From an uncultured Elusimicrobia bacterium (GTDB lineage Bacteria > Elusimicrobiota > Elusimicrobia > Elusimicrobiales > UBA9959), in the NCBI GenBank assembly GCA_903879915.1, contig CAIRNJ010000005.1, forward strand, positions 1 to 36,065: 36,065 nt of DNA, in the 5' to 3' direction. Within the stretch, counting starts at the first letter, position 1, and each line of letters opens with the position of its first letter. The notes beneath the pieces are model-generated. The model was given only the letters and a program-made list of their open reading frames with translations, made no database searches and was not told the DNA's origin. Below are positions 1 to 8,832 of the stretch, one piece after another. Position numbers and translations under genes: made by a program.

Positions 1-3000
1 AGGTGCTCCCTCCCACGGCCGCGTCCAGCCAGGCCTGGCCGGCCTGCCAGTCAGCGCCGTTCCAGAAATAGCCGTCCGCGAACCGGGAGATGGTCAGCAC
101 CACGGAAGAGACCGACACGTCATCCGTGGCGGCGCCTGAGATCTGCGGCAGCGAATTCGCCGCCGAATTATTCCCCGGCTGCAGTATTTCCGCCGCGGGC
201 GGCGTGCCCATATACGTGAAAGTGCTGGAGTTAACGGCGGGACCGGAATCATTCCCCGCCAGGTCGTAGCTCTTCGACATTACGACGTAAGTAGTGCCTT
301 CCAGCAGGGCAGCGTTGCTTATGCCGGCATAGGTCCAGGCGGCGGTGCCTGCAGCCAGGTTCCAGGCTTCGGAAGCCCCCCACGCGTCGCCCGACCAGTA
401 ATTATTGTCTGACCAGCGCCGCACGCTTACCTGTACCTGCGCGATGCCGCCCGCGTCCGTCGCTATGCCCGAGACGTAATTGAACGCGGGAACCTGGCCG
501 GAGGCCGGCATTATGACGAACGAGACCGGCGGGGTAATATCATAAGTGAACAGGCCGGTGGAATAGTCCACCGACCAGAGGCCGGAATCGTCCAGCGCTT
601 TCGCCGTCACTGTGTAGGAAGAATCAGTAACCCAGGCGGGCAGCCCGCCGGTATAGGTCCAGGAGGGGCCTGCGAAGTCAGCGGGCAGCCACGTGCGCCC
701 AGCCGCCCAGCCGGCGCCGTTCCAGAAATAGTTGTCCGAAAGCCTGGTCAGCGACACTACCACCGAGGAAACCGCGATATCGTCGGCCGCCGTGCCCGAG
801 AGCTGTGTCAGCGAAGTAAGATAAAAATTATCCTGGGGCTGAAGTATGGCCGTAGTGGGCGGTAAGTGCAGCAGGGTTATCCCGCCTTCGGCCGTATACA
901 CATAGGCTGTGGCCACGCCCTCATTGTTCAGCGCCCGCACGCGGCCATAATAAGTGGTGCCTTCCGCAAGGCCGGCCAGCAATACCGTGGTGCCGGCACC
1001 GGCGCCGCTGGAAGTCAGCACCCCGAAGCCGGACGACACCGACACCTCGTACTGGTAGGTGGTCCAGCCCGGGTTCGCGCCGCCCTGCCAGTTCAGGGCC
1101 GCGGTGGAATACGATATCCCGGCGAACGCCACGGAAGACGGGGCAGCCGCCAGGGTAGCCGCCGCGGCCGCGTTGGACAGCGCGCTGTAATTGGCGTACC
1201 CGTCTTTGGTCCACAGCCGGAAATAATAACTGGTATTTACCTCCAGCCCGCCCAGCGTATATTGCTGGCCGCTGCCTGGGTTCACGCCCGTGGTGGAAAT
1301 ATTCAGCTGCGCGGCCGCGGTGGACCAGACAACGCCTGTGAAGGTGCTGTATTGTATGGTGAAAGTGGAACTATTAAGCGCGCCGCTCAGGCCGTCATCG
1401 CCCGGCGCCGTCCAGCTAAGCGTAATGGCGCCGGTGGACGCAGCCGCGGCCGCAAGGTCCGCCGCGGCTGCCGGGGGAATAGTGAAATCCACGGTGAAGC
1501 CGGTCTGCGCGGCATTGGCCAGGTTGCCCGCTTTATCCCGGATGGAAGCGTCCAGCGCATGAACGGCCTGAGTAAGCCCCGTAAGCTGCACAGCGGCCGA
1601 CGAAGTAAAAGCCGTGACCGCGCCGGGGTCCACGATCGCGCCGTCCAATTTCACTGCCAGGCTGGCCAGGTCAAGCCCCGCGCCGCCGGTATCCGAGTAA
1701 CTGACGACAGCCGTGGTGGAAGTGTAGTTGAAGACGCTGCCGTTGGCCGGCTTGATTATCGTGATCATCGGCGTGGTCAGGTCCACCGTGAAAGCGGCCT
1801 GGACCGCGTTGCCAAGATTGCCGGCATTATCCTGCACTGACGCGTCCAGCGTATGCGCAGACTGAGATAGCCCCGCAAGCTGCACCGCGGCCGAAGAAAC
1901 ATAACGCGTGAACGCGTCCGTGGAAAGGACCACGGAGTCCAATTTTATCACCAGGGTCGAGGTGCTGAGCCCGGAACCGCCGGTATCAGCATAGCTCACT
2001 ACGACCATGGTAGAGGTGTAATTCAGGAAACCGACGCCGGCCGTAAGGGTCGGCGAGGTCAGGTCTACAGTGAAAGAAGCTTGAACAGCGGCGGTCAGGT
2101 TGCCGGCCTTATCCTGTATGGACGCGTCCAGCGTATGCGCCGTCTGCGCCAGGCCAGTAAGCTGCACCGCGGCCGACGACACGTAACGCGTGAACGCGGC
2201 CGTGGAAAGCGCCACCGAGTCCAGCTTGATCACCAGGGTTGAAGTGCTGAGCCCCGAACCGCCGGCATCAGAATAGTTAACCACCACCATGGTAGAGTTG
2301 TAATTCAGGAAGGCGCCGCCAGCCGGCTGTACCAGCGTAACGGACGGCGGGGTCAGGTCAACCGTGAAGGCGACCTGTACGGCATTGGTCAGGTTGCCGG
2401 CCTTATCCTGTATGGACGCGTCCAGCGTATGCGCCGCCTGCGATAACCCCGTAAGCTGCACCGCAGCCGACGAAACATAACGCGTGAACGCGGCCGTAGA
2501 AAGCGCCACCGAGTCCAGCTTTATCACCAGGGTGGAAGTGCTGAGCCCCGAACCGCCCGCATCAGAATAGTTAACGACCACCATGGTAGAGTTGTAGTTC
2601 AGGAAACTGCCGCTGACCGGCAGCGCCACGCTCAAAACCGGCGGCGCGCCATCGTAGGTGAATACGCTGGTAGAGTAAGCTAAAGACCACGCGCCCGCGT
2701 TATCCCTGGCTTTGGCTATTACCGTGTACGACGAGCCGCTGACCCAGGCGGGAACGCCGGCATAGGTCCAGGAGGAACCGTTCAGGCCGGCATACAGCCA
2801 GCTAGGGCCCGGCGCCCAGGCGGCACTGTTCCAGGAATAATTATCCGATGCGCGGACTATCGACAGCGCTACCGAGGAAACCGCCACATCGTCCGCGGCC
2901 GTGCCTGAAACCTGCGTCAGGGAATTCACGAACGAATTATTCTGGGGCTGAAGTATGGCCACCGTGGGCGGATTATTAGGTACCAGGGTCGTCCCGGCTC

Positions 3001-6000
3001 CTGAAGTATACGCATAGGCGGTAGGAACACCCGCGCTGTTCACGGCCCGCACACGGCCGTAATAATCGATCCCGGAACTCAAACCGTACAGCCAGCCGGT
3101 AATGCCGGTACCTGCCCCGCTGGACGCTACCGCCCCGAAACCGGACGATACGGACAGTTCGTACTGGTACTCGGTCCAAGCCGGGTTTGCCGCCGCCTGC
3201 CAGCTCAGGGCGGCGCTGGAATAGAAAACTCCGGAGAAATCCGCGGAGGACGGCGCCGCCGCGAAAGTGGCCGCGGCGGGCCCGTTGGAGACAGCGCTCC
3301 AGTTTCCGCGGTCATCCTGGGTCCACAGCCTGAAATAATAACTGGTGTTGACCGCCAGTCCGCCGACCGTATAGCTCTGTCCGCTCCCGGGGTTCACGCC
3401 TGAGGTGGAAATGGTCAGCCTCGAGACCGAGACGGCCATGGAAGACCATTCGACGCCGGTGAAAGTGGAGTATTGTATGGTAAAAGTAGACTCGTCCAGC
3501 ACGCCGGCCATGCCGTCGGCGCCGGGCGCGGTCCAGTTGAGCGTGATCGCTCCGGAGGACGCCGGCGCGGCCGCTAGATCGGTCACGGCCGCCGGGGGAA
3601 AGCTTGAATCCACGGAAAAATTGCTCTGCGCGGCGTTGGCAAGATTGCCGGCCTTGTCGCGGATGGACGCGTTCAGCGTGTAGAAGGTCTCCCGGAGGTC
3701 GGCAAGCACCACCGCAGCCGAAGAGGCGTAGACCGTTACCGAGCCGGAGGCTACTTCGGCCCCGTCCCATTTTACCACCAGGCTTTCCGGGTCCAGCCCC
3801 GCGCCGCCGGCGTCCGAATAGTTGATTATGGCGGTGGTGGAGAATTGAAGCACAAAGACGCTGCCATTCGCCGGTCGGACGATGCTGATGACCGGCGAAG
3901 ACAGGTCCACCAGGAAGCCGGTCCGGGCGGCGTCGGCCGGGTTGCCGGCTTTATCCAGCATGGACGCGTCGAGCGTGTGCGCCCCCTGCGTCAGGCCCGT
4001 GAGCTGCACCGCGGCCGAGGAGGAGTAACGCGTGAACGCGGCCGTGGAAAGGACCACCGAGTCCAGTTCTATGACCAGCGTGGAAGCGTCGGGACCGGAG
4101 CCGCCGGTATCGGAATAGGATACTACCGCCGCGGTCGATACGCTGTTCAGGAAGCTGCCGTCGCCCGGAGCCGCAATATGCAGGACCGGCGGCGCGGCGT
4201 CGTAAGTGAACACGCTGGTAGAAGAGACCAGGGACCATTTTCCGGTGTTATCCATGGACCTCGCCACTACCCCGTATGATGAACCCGTAGCCCAGGCGGG
4301 AACGCTGTCATATGTCCAGGAAGAACCGTCCACGGCGGCAGTCAGCCAGGCCTGGCCGGACGCCCAGAAGGAACTGTCCCAGAAATAGTTGTCTGAAAGT
4401 CTGATTATCAACAGCTCCACCGCTGAAACGGGAACATCGTCCGCGGCGGTACCGGAAACCTGCGCCAGGGAATTCGTAAAAGAGTTATTCAGCGGCTGAA
4501 GTATGGCCGGCGGCGAAAGGGTCCTGCCCGGCCCGGGAGCATACGCATAGGCGGTAGGAACGCCGGCGTTATTTATGGCCCGCACGCGGCCATAGTAAAT
4601 CGTCGAATCAGTTAAACCGTACATCCAGCCTTCGGGCCCAGGGCCCGCGCCGCTGGACGCTAACACGCTGAAACCCGGCGACACCGACAGCTCGTACTGG
4701 TAGGTGGTCCAGCCGGGATTTATTCCGCCATCCCAGCTCAAGGCCGCGCTGGAATACTCCAACCCGGAGAACGCCACCGAGGAAGGCTCCACGGCCAGGG
4801 TCACGCCGAGGTCGGTCATGACAAAGCCCGCGTCCGGTGAAGTAGAAACATAGCCGTAATAGGTGGTATTCGCGTCCAGCCCGGCGAAACCGAAGACGGC
4901 GGCAGTTGTAGAGGCGCTGGACACCAGCGCGCCGGGATCAGGCGCGGTAGCAAGCCCCACATAATACAGCGTGCCCGGTCTGAACGTGGTGTCCCAGTTC
5001 ACCGTTATGGCGCCGACGGTCAAGCCGCTGAAGGCGGCGGGGATCAAGTCGCCGTCGTTCACGCGGACCAGCACGCTCCTGCTCGCGCCGGGGTAGCCGG
5101 GCACATCCGCTTCGCAGGTAACGCTGTAGGTACCCGTAGCATCCGGCGCGGTCCACACCGCGGAAGAAACATAGGCGTTTATGCTGCCGCTGGCCGCGCT
5201 CCAGGTATAGGACGGTTCGCCGTTGTCCGGGGCCAAAGCCGAACATTCAACGCTGACCTCGCCCCCGCTGCCCACCGTATCCGGCGCCGCGGTCAGGCTT
5301 GTTATCTCAGGCCCCGAAAGTACCAGCACCTGCGCCGCGCGCAGCGCCATAATGCCGGGCTTGCCGTCCGACACCCCGCAGCTTACCTGGTACCCGCCGG
5401 TGGACAGGGGCGCCGTCCAGGTCACGTACGCGCCGCTGCCGCTTATCGTGCTGCCCTCCACAGCGGCCCAGCTGTACGCCAATTCGTCCCCGTCGGCGTC
5501 GCTCGCCGCGCAGTGCAATACCGAGGCAGAACCCGTGGACACTATAGCCGGCTCGGCCGTTAGCGCGCTTATCTCCGGCGGGCTGTTCACCAGGACCTGC
5601 GCGCTCGCGCTAACGCTGTCCTGTCCCGCAACGCTCGCTTCGCAGGTGATGCTGTATGTCCCCGTGGCATCCGGCGCCGTCCAGACGGTTGTGGACGACC
5701 CGTTAACGGCGGGCAGGCTGCCGCCGTCCGCGCTCCAGGAATAGCTTATTTCGGCGTTCTCCGGGCCCGTAGCCGCGCACACCGCGCCGGCTTCGCCGTT
5801 CCTGGCCACCGTACCAGTGGTCAGGCCTACGTGCAGTATCTCCAGCGGAGCGATATAAACGTACACCAGCGTAACGGCGGCGTCGGTCACGTAAGAATAG
5901 GACGTTGGGACGCCTTCGCTGTTGACGGCCCGCACGCGGCCGTAATAAGTGGTGCCTTCGATTAATCCGGTGACCCAGCCGGTGCTTGCCGCAATTATGC

Positions 6001-7024
6001 CGCTCGATACTATCACGCCGGAAGTGGACGAGTCCGACACGTCGTACTGGTACAGGGTCCCGGGCGGGTTTAGCCCCGTGTCCCACATAAGCGCCGCGCT
6101 GGAATATGCCACGACCGCGAATCCCGCGGATAACGGCGCCGACGCCAAGGTCACGCCATAACCGATCTGCACAAGACCGGAGCCGGGCGTGGTGGATACG
6201 TAACAGTAATAGGCGGTGTTCGCGTCTAATCCGCTGAAACCGTAGAAGGTATCCGTTGTCTCCGCGTTGGCCACCAGCGCGCCAAGATTCGGCGCGGTGG
6301 TCAGGCCGAGATAATACAGCGTGCCCGGACCGAACCCCGTCCCCCAGTTCGCCGTTAAGGCATCGGCGGTAACGCCGCTGAAATCGGCCGTGGTCAGCAT
6401 GACACGATGCTCCAGCGTTACGGCCGGTTCCGAAGCGTAGGTATAATCCGTGGGGACGCCTTCCTCGTTAAAGGCCCGCACACGGCCGTAATAAGTGGTG
6501 CCTTCCTTAAGCCCCGTCAGCCAGCCGGACGTATCCTCGATCATGCCGCTTGAAACTATCACGCCGGAGATCGAGGATTCGGATACCTCGTACTGGTACA
6601 GGGTCCAGGGCGGGTTTATCCCGTCGTTCCATATAAGCGCCGCGCTGGAATACCCCACGATTTCGAACACCGCGGCTAACGGCGCCGACGCCAAGGTCAC
6701 GCCATAGCCTACCGGGACAAAACCGGACTCGGACATAGTGGACACATACGCGTAGAAGGGGACATTCGCGGGCAGCCCGCCGAATTCATAGTAGGAATTT
6801 ATCGTGGCACCGGTAGAGACCATCGCGCCGGGATTGTCCGCCGTTGTCAGCACCACGGCGTACGGCGTGCCCGGGCTGAACGTGGTTCCCCAGTTCACCG
6901 TTAAAGCGTTGGTAGTCACGCCGCTGAAAGGGGCGCTGCTGATACTGCCGGCGGTTGAATTGACAACGGCGGCCGCCAGGAGGGCGGCTGACAGAAAAAT
7001 ATGCGAACATCTCAGACTTACCAT
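1..7024 (-). CDS. Giant secreted fibronectin-III / Ig-like repeat protein (3' end outside window)
   Basis: The frame is open from ATG at 7024 to the left edge, 2,341 codons, so the C-terminus is missing. Residues 1-25 form a signal peptide (charged start, then a Leu/Ala-rich core, STA-G cleavage-like site). Residues about 30-400 hold alternating fibronectin-III-like domains (motifs TTYYGRVRA, SSAAL.W). Residues about 400-662 hold three Ig/PKD-like modules (SYSWSA, AYSWAA, SYTWSA). The rest is a mosaic of FnIII domains, an SDN.YWN / GSSWTY module and a 94-98-residue module with GGSGLSTSTLVIKLD and LDASIQDKAGNL. Ser, Thr, Ala, Gly and Tyr are abundant; no catalytic motif is visible. It is probably exported and surface-exposed as an adhesin or matrix protein, which is inference. 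The start is supported by the promoter 70-95 bases upstream; the Shine-Dalgarno site (GGCGGA) is weak. Any sorting domain would lie beyond the window. Confidence 0.9.
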   Translation of the reverse strand, partial: MVSLRCSHIFLSAALLAAAVVNSTAGSISSAPFSGVTTNALTVNWGTTFSPGTPYAVVLTTADNPGAMVSTGATINSYYEFGGLPANVPFYAYVSTMSESGFVPVGYGVTLASAPLAAVFEIVGYSSAALIWNDGINPPWTLYQYEVSESSISGVIVSSGMIEDTSGWLTGLKEGTTYYGRVRAFNEEGVPTDYTYASEPAVTLEHRVMLTTADFSGVTADALTANWGTGFGPGTLYYLGLTTAPNLGALVANAETTDTFYGFSGLDANTAYYCYVSTTPGSGLVQIGYGVTLASAPLSAGFAVVAYSSAALMWDTGLNPPGTLYQYDVSDSSTSGVIVSSGIIAASTGWVTGLIEGTTYYGRVRAVNSEGVPTSYSYVTDAAVTLVYVYIAPLEILHVGLTTGTVARNGEAGAVCAATGPENAEISYSWSADGGSLPAVNGSSTTVWTAPDATGTYSITCEASVAGQDSVSASAQVLVNSPPEISALTAEPAIVSTGSASVLHCAASDADGDELAYSWAAVEGSTISGSGAYVTWTAPLSTGGYQVSCGVSDGKPGIMALRAAQVLVLSGPEITSLTAAPDTVGSGGEVSVECSALAPDNGEPSYTWSAASGSINAYVSSAVWTAPDATGTYSVTCEADVPGYPGASRSVLVRVNDGDLIPAAFSGLTVGAITVNWDTTFRPGTLYYVGLATAPDPGALVSSASTTAAVFGFAGLDANTTYYGYVSTSPDAGFVMTDLGVTLAVEPSSVAFSGLEYSSAALSWDGGINPGWTTYQYELSVSPGFSVLASSGAGPGPEGWMYGLTDSTIYYGRVRAINNAGVPTAYAYAPGPGRTLSPPAILQPLNNSFTNSLAQVSGTAADDVPVSAVELLIIRLSDNYFWDSSFWASGQAWLTAAVDGSSWTYDSVPAWATGSSYGVVARSMDNTGKWSLVSSTSVFTYDAAPPVLHIAAPGDGSFLNSVSTAAVVSYSDTGGSGPDASTLVIELDSVVLSTAAFTRYSSSAAVQLTGLTQGAHTLDASMLDKAGNPADAARTGFLVDLSSPVISIVRPANGSVFVLQFSTTAIINYSDAGGAGLDPESLVVKWDGAEVASGSVTVYASSAAVVLADLRETFYTLNASIRDKAGNLANAAQSNFSVDSSFPPAAVTDLAAAPASSGAITLNWTAPGADGMAGVLDESTFTIQYSTFTGVEWSSMAVSVSRLTISTSGVNPGSGQSYTVGGLAVNTSYYFRLWTQDDRGNWSAVSNGPAAATFAAAPSSADFSGVFYSSAALSWQAAANPAWTEYQYELSVSSGFGAVASSGAGTGITGWLYGLSSGIDYYGRVRAVNSAGVPTAYAYTSGAGTTLVPNNPPTVAILQPQNNSFVNSLTQVSGTAADDVAVSSVALSIVRASDNYSWNSAAWAPGPSWLYAGLNGSSWTYAGVPAWVSGSSYTVIAKARDNAGAWSLAYSTSVFTYDGAPPVLSVALPVSGSFLNYNSTMVVVNYSDAGGSGLSTSTLVIKLDSVALSTAAFTRYVSSAAVQLTGLSQAAHTLDASIQDKAGNLTNAVQVAFTVDLTPPSVTLVQPAGGAFLNYNSTMVVVNYSDAGGSGLSTSTLVIKLDSVALSTAAFTRYVSSAAVQLTGLAQTAHTLDASIQDKAGNLTAAVQASFTVDLTSPTLTAGVGFLNYTSTMVVVSYADTGGSGLSTSTLVIKLDSVVLSTDAFTRYVSSAAVQLAGLSQSAHTLDASVQDNAGNLGNAVQAAFTVDLTTPMITIIKPANGSVFNYTSTTAVVSYSDTGGAGLDLASLAVKLDGAIVDPGAVTAFTSSAAVQLTGLTQAVHALDASIRDKAGNLANAAQTGFTVDFTIPPAAAADLAAAAASTGAITLSWTAPGDDGLSGALNSSTFTIQYSTFTGVVWSTAAAQLNISTTGVNPGSGQQYTLGGLEVNTSYYFRLWTKDGYANYSALSNAAAAATLAAAPSSVAFAGISYSTAALNWQGGANPGWTTYQYEVSVSSGFGVLTSSGAGAGTTVLLAGLAEGTTYYGRVRALNNEGVATAYVYTAEGGITLLHLPPTTAILQPQDNFYLTSLTQLSGTAADDIAVSSVVVSLTRLSDNYFWNGAGWAAGRTWLPADFAGPSWTYTGGLPAWVTDSSYTVTAKALDDSGLWSVDYSTGLFTYDITPPVSFVIMPASGQVPAFNYVSGIATDAGGIAQVQVSVRRWSDNNYWSGDAWGASEAWNLAAGTAAWTYAGISNAALLEGTTYVVMSKSYDLAGNDSGPAVNSSTFTYMGTPPAAEILQPGNNSAANSLPQISGAATDDVSVSSVVLTISRFADGYFWNGADWQAGQAWLDAAVGGST
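1490..2640 (-). repeat. Four tandem copies of a 94-98-residue Ig-like module
   Basis: The anchor GCGTCCAGCG (plus strand) recurs at 1548, 1842, 2124 and 2418, giving periods of 294, 282 and 294 bases, all whole codons. Each unit encodes a beta-rich module starting after (F)TVDLTPP and containing a GGSGL...LVIKLD strand pair and SSAAVQLTGL...HTLDASIQDKAGNL. Adjacent copies at 2124 and 2418 are nearly identical, which suggests recent duplication. Confidence 0.85.
3600..4195 (-). repeat. Two tandem copies of the same Ig-like module
   Basis: Two units of about 298 bases (anchors near 3668 and 3966) match the four-copy array at 1490-2640. They occupy the same place in a larger repeating block, between the SDN.YWN module and the next fibronectin-III pair. 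They are more divergent from each other than the downstream copies are. Confidence 0.8.
5040..5825 (-). repeat. Three Ig/PKD-like modules of about 265 bases
   Basis: Three consecutive units encode modules with Y-(S/T)-W-(S/A)-A, followed by VWTAPDATGTYSITCEA-like strands ending in a conserved Cys. The Y.W cores lie near 5200, 5470 and 5735. Each unit has a Cys on the second strand and another near the end, as in Ig-like folds. They separate the N-terminal fibronectin-III pairs from the mosaic C-terminal part. Confidence 0.7.
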
Positions 7025-7091
7025 GGCTGTTATTCCGCCCGGGAAAGCTGCCGCCTGTCGATGTATGCTGCATCCGGTGAAGTGATTCTAG

Positions 7092-7120
7092 AGTTTACCC
7101 CACGGATACATGTATGTCAA
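7092..7120 (-). promoter_or_regulatory. Sigma-70 promoter of the giant repeat protein
   Basis: On the minus strand TTGACA (7115-7120), a 17-base spacer and TAAACT (7092-7097) form a strong housekeeping promoter. The expected start near 7085 leaves a leader of about 60 bases. A perfect 10-base palindrome, ATACATGTAT (7106-7115), lies in the spacer and overlaps the edge of the -35 box, so it could be an operator; that is inference. Confidence 0.75.
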
Positions 7121-7159
7121 TAGGACGCGTGTTACATATTTAATTATAAATAAAGTAAA

Positions 7160-7187
7160 GAAAAAAGGTCCCGGCAGTGCTGCGGGA
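7160..7187 (-). terminator. Rho-independent terminator after the MscS-type gene
   Basis: On the minus strand CCCGCAG and CTGCCGGG pair with one bulged base, followed by a run of six T (7161-7166). It begins about 40 bases after the channel gene's stop codon and insulates it from the promoter at 7092-7120. Confidence 0.65.
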
Positions 7188-7227
7188 GAAAGCCAGTACA
7201 GGTTCAGGAAGCGGCTCCTGCGGCAGT

Positions 7228-8742
7228 TCAAAGCTTAAAAAAATTCTTTATTTTAGAAAGCAGGTTCTGCTGCTCGGTATTCAGTCCCGCCGGGGCAGCT
7301 TCGCCAGCCAGCAGCTCTTTGGCCTGGGCCAGTTCCAGCCGCCTTTTTGCCAGCATAAGGGCTATGGATTCCGCTATCTCGGGGCGGCTGGCCAGTACGT
7401 CGGCAAAGCCTTCATGGTCCAGCCTGTAGCAGCGCACCTCACCCTCCGCCACTGCGGTTGCCGTGCGCGCCTCGCCGGTAAAAAGTCCCATTTCGCCCAG
7501 GAAATCGCCCGGGCCCAGCGTTTTTACCACGCGGTAGGCGCCGAGGCCTTCCGAGTATAGCCTTACTTCGGCCGTACCCTCGTAAATTATATACAGCCAG
7601 TCGGCCGCGGCCCCCTGCCTGGTTATCAGCTCGCCCCGCGCGAACGGCGTGGGCTTAAGGCGCCCGGCAAGGAGGTTCCTTTCAGCTTCGGTCAAAGCCT
7701 GGAAGACATAAACGCCCTGAAGCGCGGCCAGCCTGCGGACCTGTTCCTCTTTGCGGGTCCGCGCCTCCACTTCCTCGGCTTCCTGGGTGACCACCACGGA
7801 CCGGGCGGGCACCGAAAGCTTTATGCCCGCGCGCGACAGCGCGTAGAAGATCCTGCCGCGCACCCTGGAATCCGCCGCCCCGGGGGCGGAGAGGTCGGTC
7901 AGCCAGTAGCGCGCCTCGTAAACTATGCAGCCGGGCTGAAAATCCTTTATCACGCAGTCCGGCGGCGGCTCCGCGGCAACACTGTCAGGCGTATCGTCGC
8001 GCAGCACCTGCTCCACGGCGCGGATCACCTCGCCGGGCGCCCGGTCGTAATACACGTTGAAAGGAACGGCGCGGAAGCGTTTATTGCCGGAGGCCCGGCC
8101 CAGCACCGTTACGGAACTCTTCATCAATACGATATTGGGGATGATGATAAGGTCGCCGTCCGAAGTTTCCAGCGTGGTCTGGCGCCAGCGTATCTCGCGC
8201 ACTATCCCTTCGCAGCCGTCTATTTTTATCCTGTCCCCGGCCACGAAAGAATCCTCGAGATGCAGCACCATGCCGCCTATCACGTTGCCCAGCGTATCCT
8301 GCAGGGAGAACGCGACCACGGCGGTGACCACCGCGGAAGTGGCCAGGATGCCGCTCAGGTCGGCCCCCGAAGCCGAGAGCACCGCCAGGCCCGCCGCCAC
8401 GTACGCGACGGCCAGGATAATATCCTCGAGGATCTTAGGAACGCTCACCCCGAGTTTCGGCAGCACCTGCGAGAACAGCAGCGTTCCCGCCACGTTCACG
8501 GCCGCTATCACCGCCAGCAGCCGGGCTACGATCAGGCCCAGTTTTATAAAGCCGCCCGCCTCTCCGCCTCCCATAATGCCGGCGGCCGCGATCCCCGCCA
8601 TGGAACATACGGCCATTAAGCAGGAGGTCCCCATTCTTTTCCGGGAAGTGTTATCGAAATAAGAAAGGAACGCTGCGCAGATAAGAAGTACCGGGTAAAA
8701 GACCAGCATCCACGGCCTGAAAGAAGCGGCGATATTTTCCAT
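7228..8742 (-). CDS. MscS-type channel with C-terminal cyclic-nucleotide-binding domain
   Basis: Inner-membrane small-conductance channel fused to a Crp-type ligand domain (about 504 residues; numbering below is from the ATG at 8748). There are about five hydrophobic segments (near residues 12-30, 44-60, 70-94, 108-128 and 133-163). The last is the pore helix running into FSLQDTLGNVIGG and the MscS beta-domain (DSFVAGDRIKI). Residues 345-470 form a cNMP-binding domain with the phosphate cassette GEMGLFTGEARTATA (418-432), retaining the Glu and Arg that contact the ligand. Such bCNG-type channels usually gate on cyclic nucleotide rather than tension; the ligand here is inferred. Two ATGs are possible. 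I prefer 8742 because a TACAAT box abuts the 8748 ATG, so that codon probably precedes the transcript. Confidence 0.9.
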   Translation of the reverse strand: MENIAASFRPWMLVFYPVLLICAAFLSYFDNTSRKRMGTSCLMAVCSMAGIAAAGIMGGGEAGGFIKLGLIVARLLAVIAAVNVAGTLLFSQVLPKLGVSVPKILEDIILAVAYVAAGLAVLSASGADLSGILATSAVVTAVVAFSLQDTLGNVIGGMVLHLEDSFVAGDRIKIDGCEGIVREIRWRQTTLETSDGDLIIIPNIVLMKSSVTVLGRASGNKRFRAVPFNVYYDRAPGEVIRAVEQVLRDDTPDSVAAEPPPDCVIKDFQPGCIVYEARYWLTDLSAPGAADSRVRGRIFYALSRAGIKLSVPARSVVVTQEAEEVEARTRKEEQVRRLAALQGVYVFQALTEAERNLLAGRLKPTPFARGELITRQGAAADWLYIIYEGTAEVRLYSEGLGAYRVVKTLGPGDFLGEMGLFTGEARTATAVAEGEVRCYRLDHEGFADVLASRPEIAESIALMLAKRRLELAQAKELLAGEAAPAGLNTEQQNLLSKIKNFFKL

Positions 8743-8748
8743 AGGCAT

Positions 8749-8777
8749 ATTGTAGGAAATACAGGGGAAAGCCCCAA
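8749..8777 (-). promoter_or_regulatory. Promoter of the MscS-type gene, probably leaderless
   Basis: On the minus strand TTGGGG (8772-8777), 17 bases, then TACAAT (8749-8754). Initiation 6-7 bases downstream falls on the ATG at 8742, so the mRNA would have almost no leader. No Shine-Dalgarno site is present before either ATG. Confidence 0.45.
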
Positions 8778-8821
8778 ACCGCCGCGGCTTGGACCAGGGG
8801 CCGCAGGCGGCCGGAGTTTAA

Positions 8822-8827
8822 TATAAT
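8822..8827 (+). promoter_or_regulatory. TATAAT box of the outer-membrane protein gene
   Basis: A perfect TATAAT lies five bases before the ATG at 8833. There is no good -35 at 16-18 bases and no Shine-Dalgarno site. The arrangement fits a leaderless transcript divergent from the MscS-type gene. Confidence 0.45.
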
Positions 8828-8832
8828 ATGCC

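Noticed and set aside
866-1840. A 324-codon plus-strand frame over the giant gene
   Set aside because: The minus-strand frame has coherent repeats here; this frame gives Arg/Gly-rich sequence only.
1490-2640. CRISPR-like periodicity
   Set aside because: Repeats are 282-294 bases, in frame and protein-coding with no short-spacer structure.
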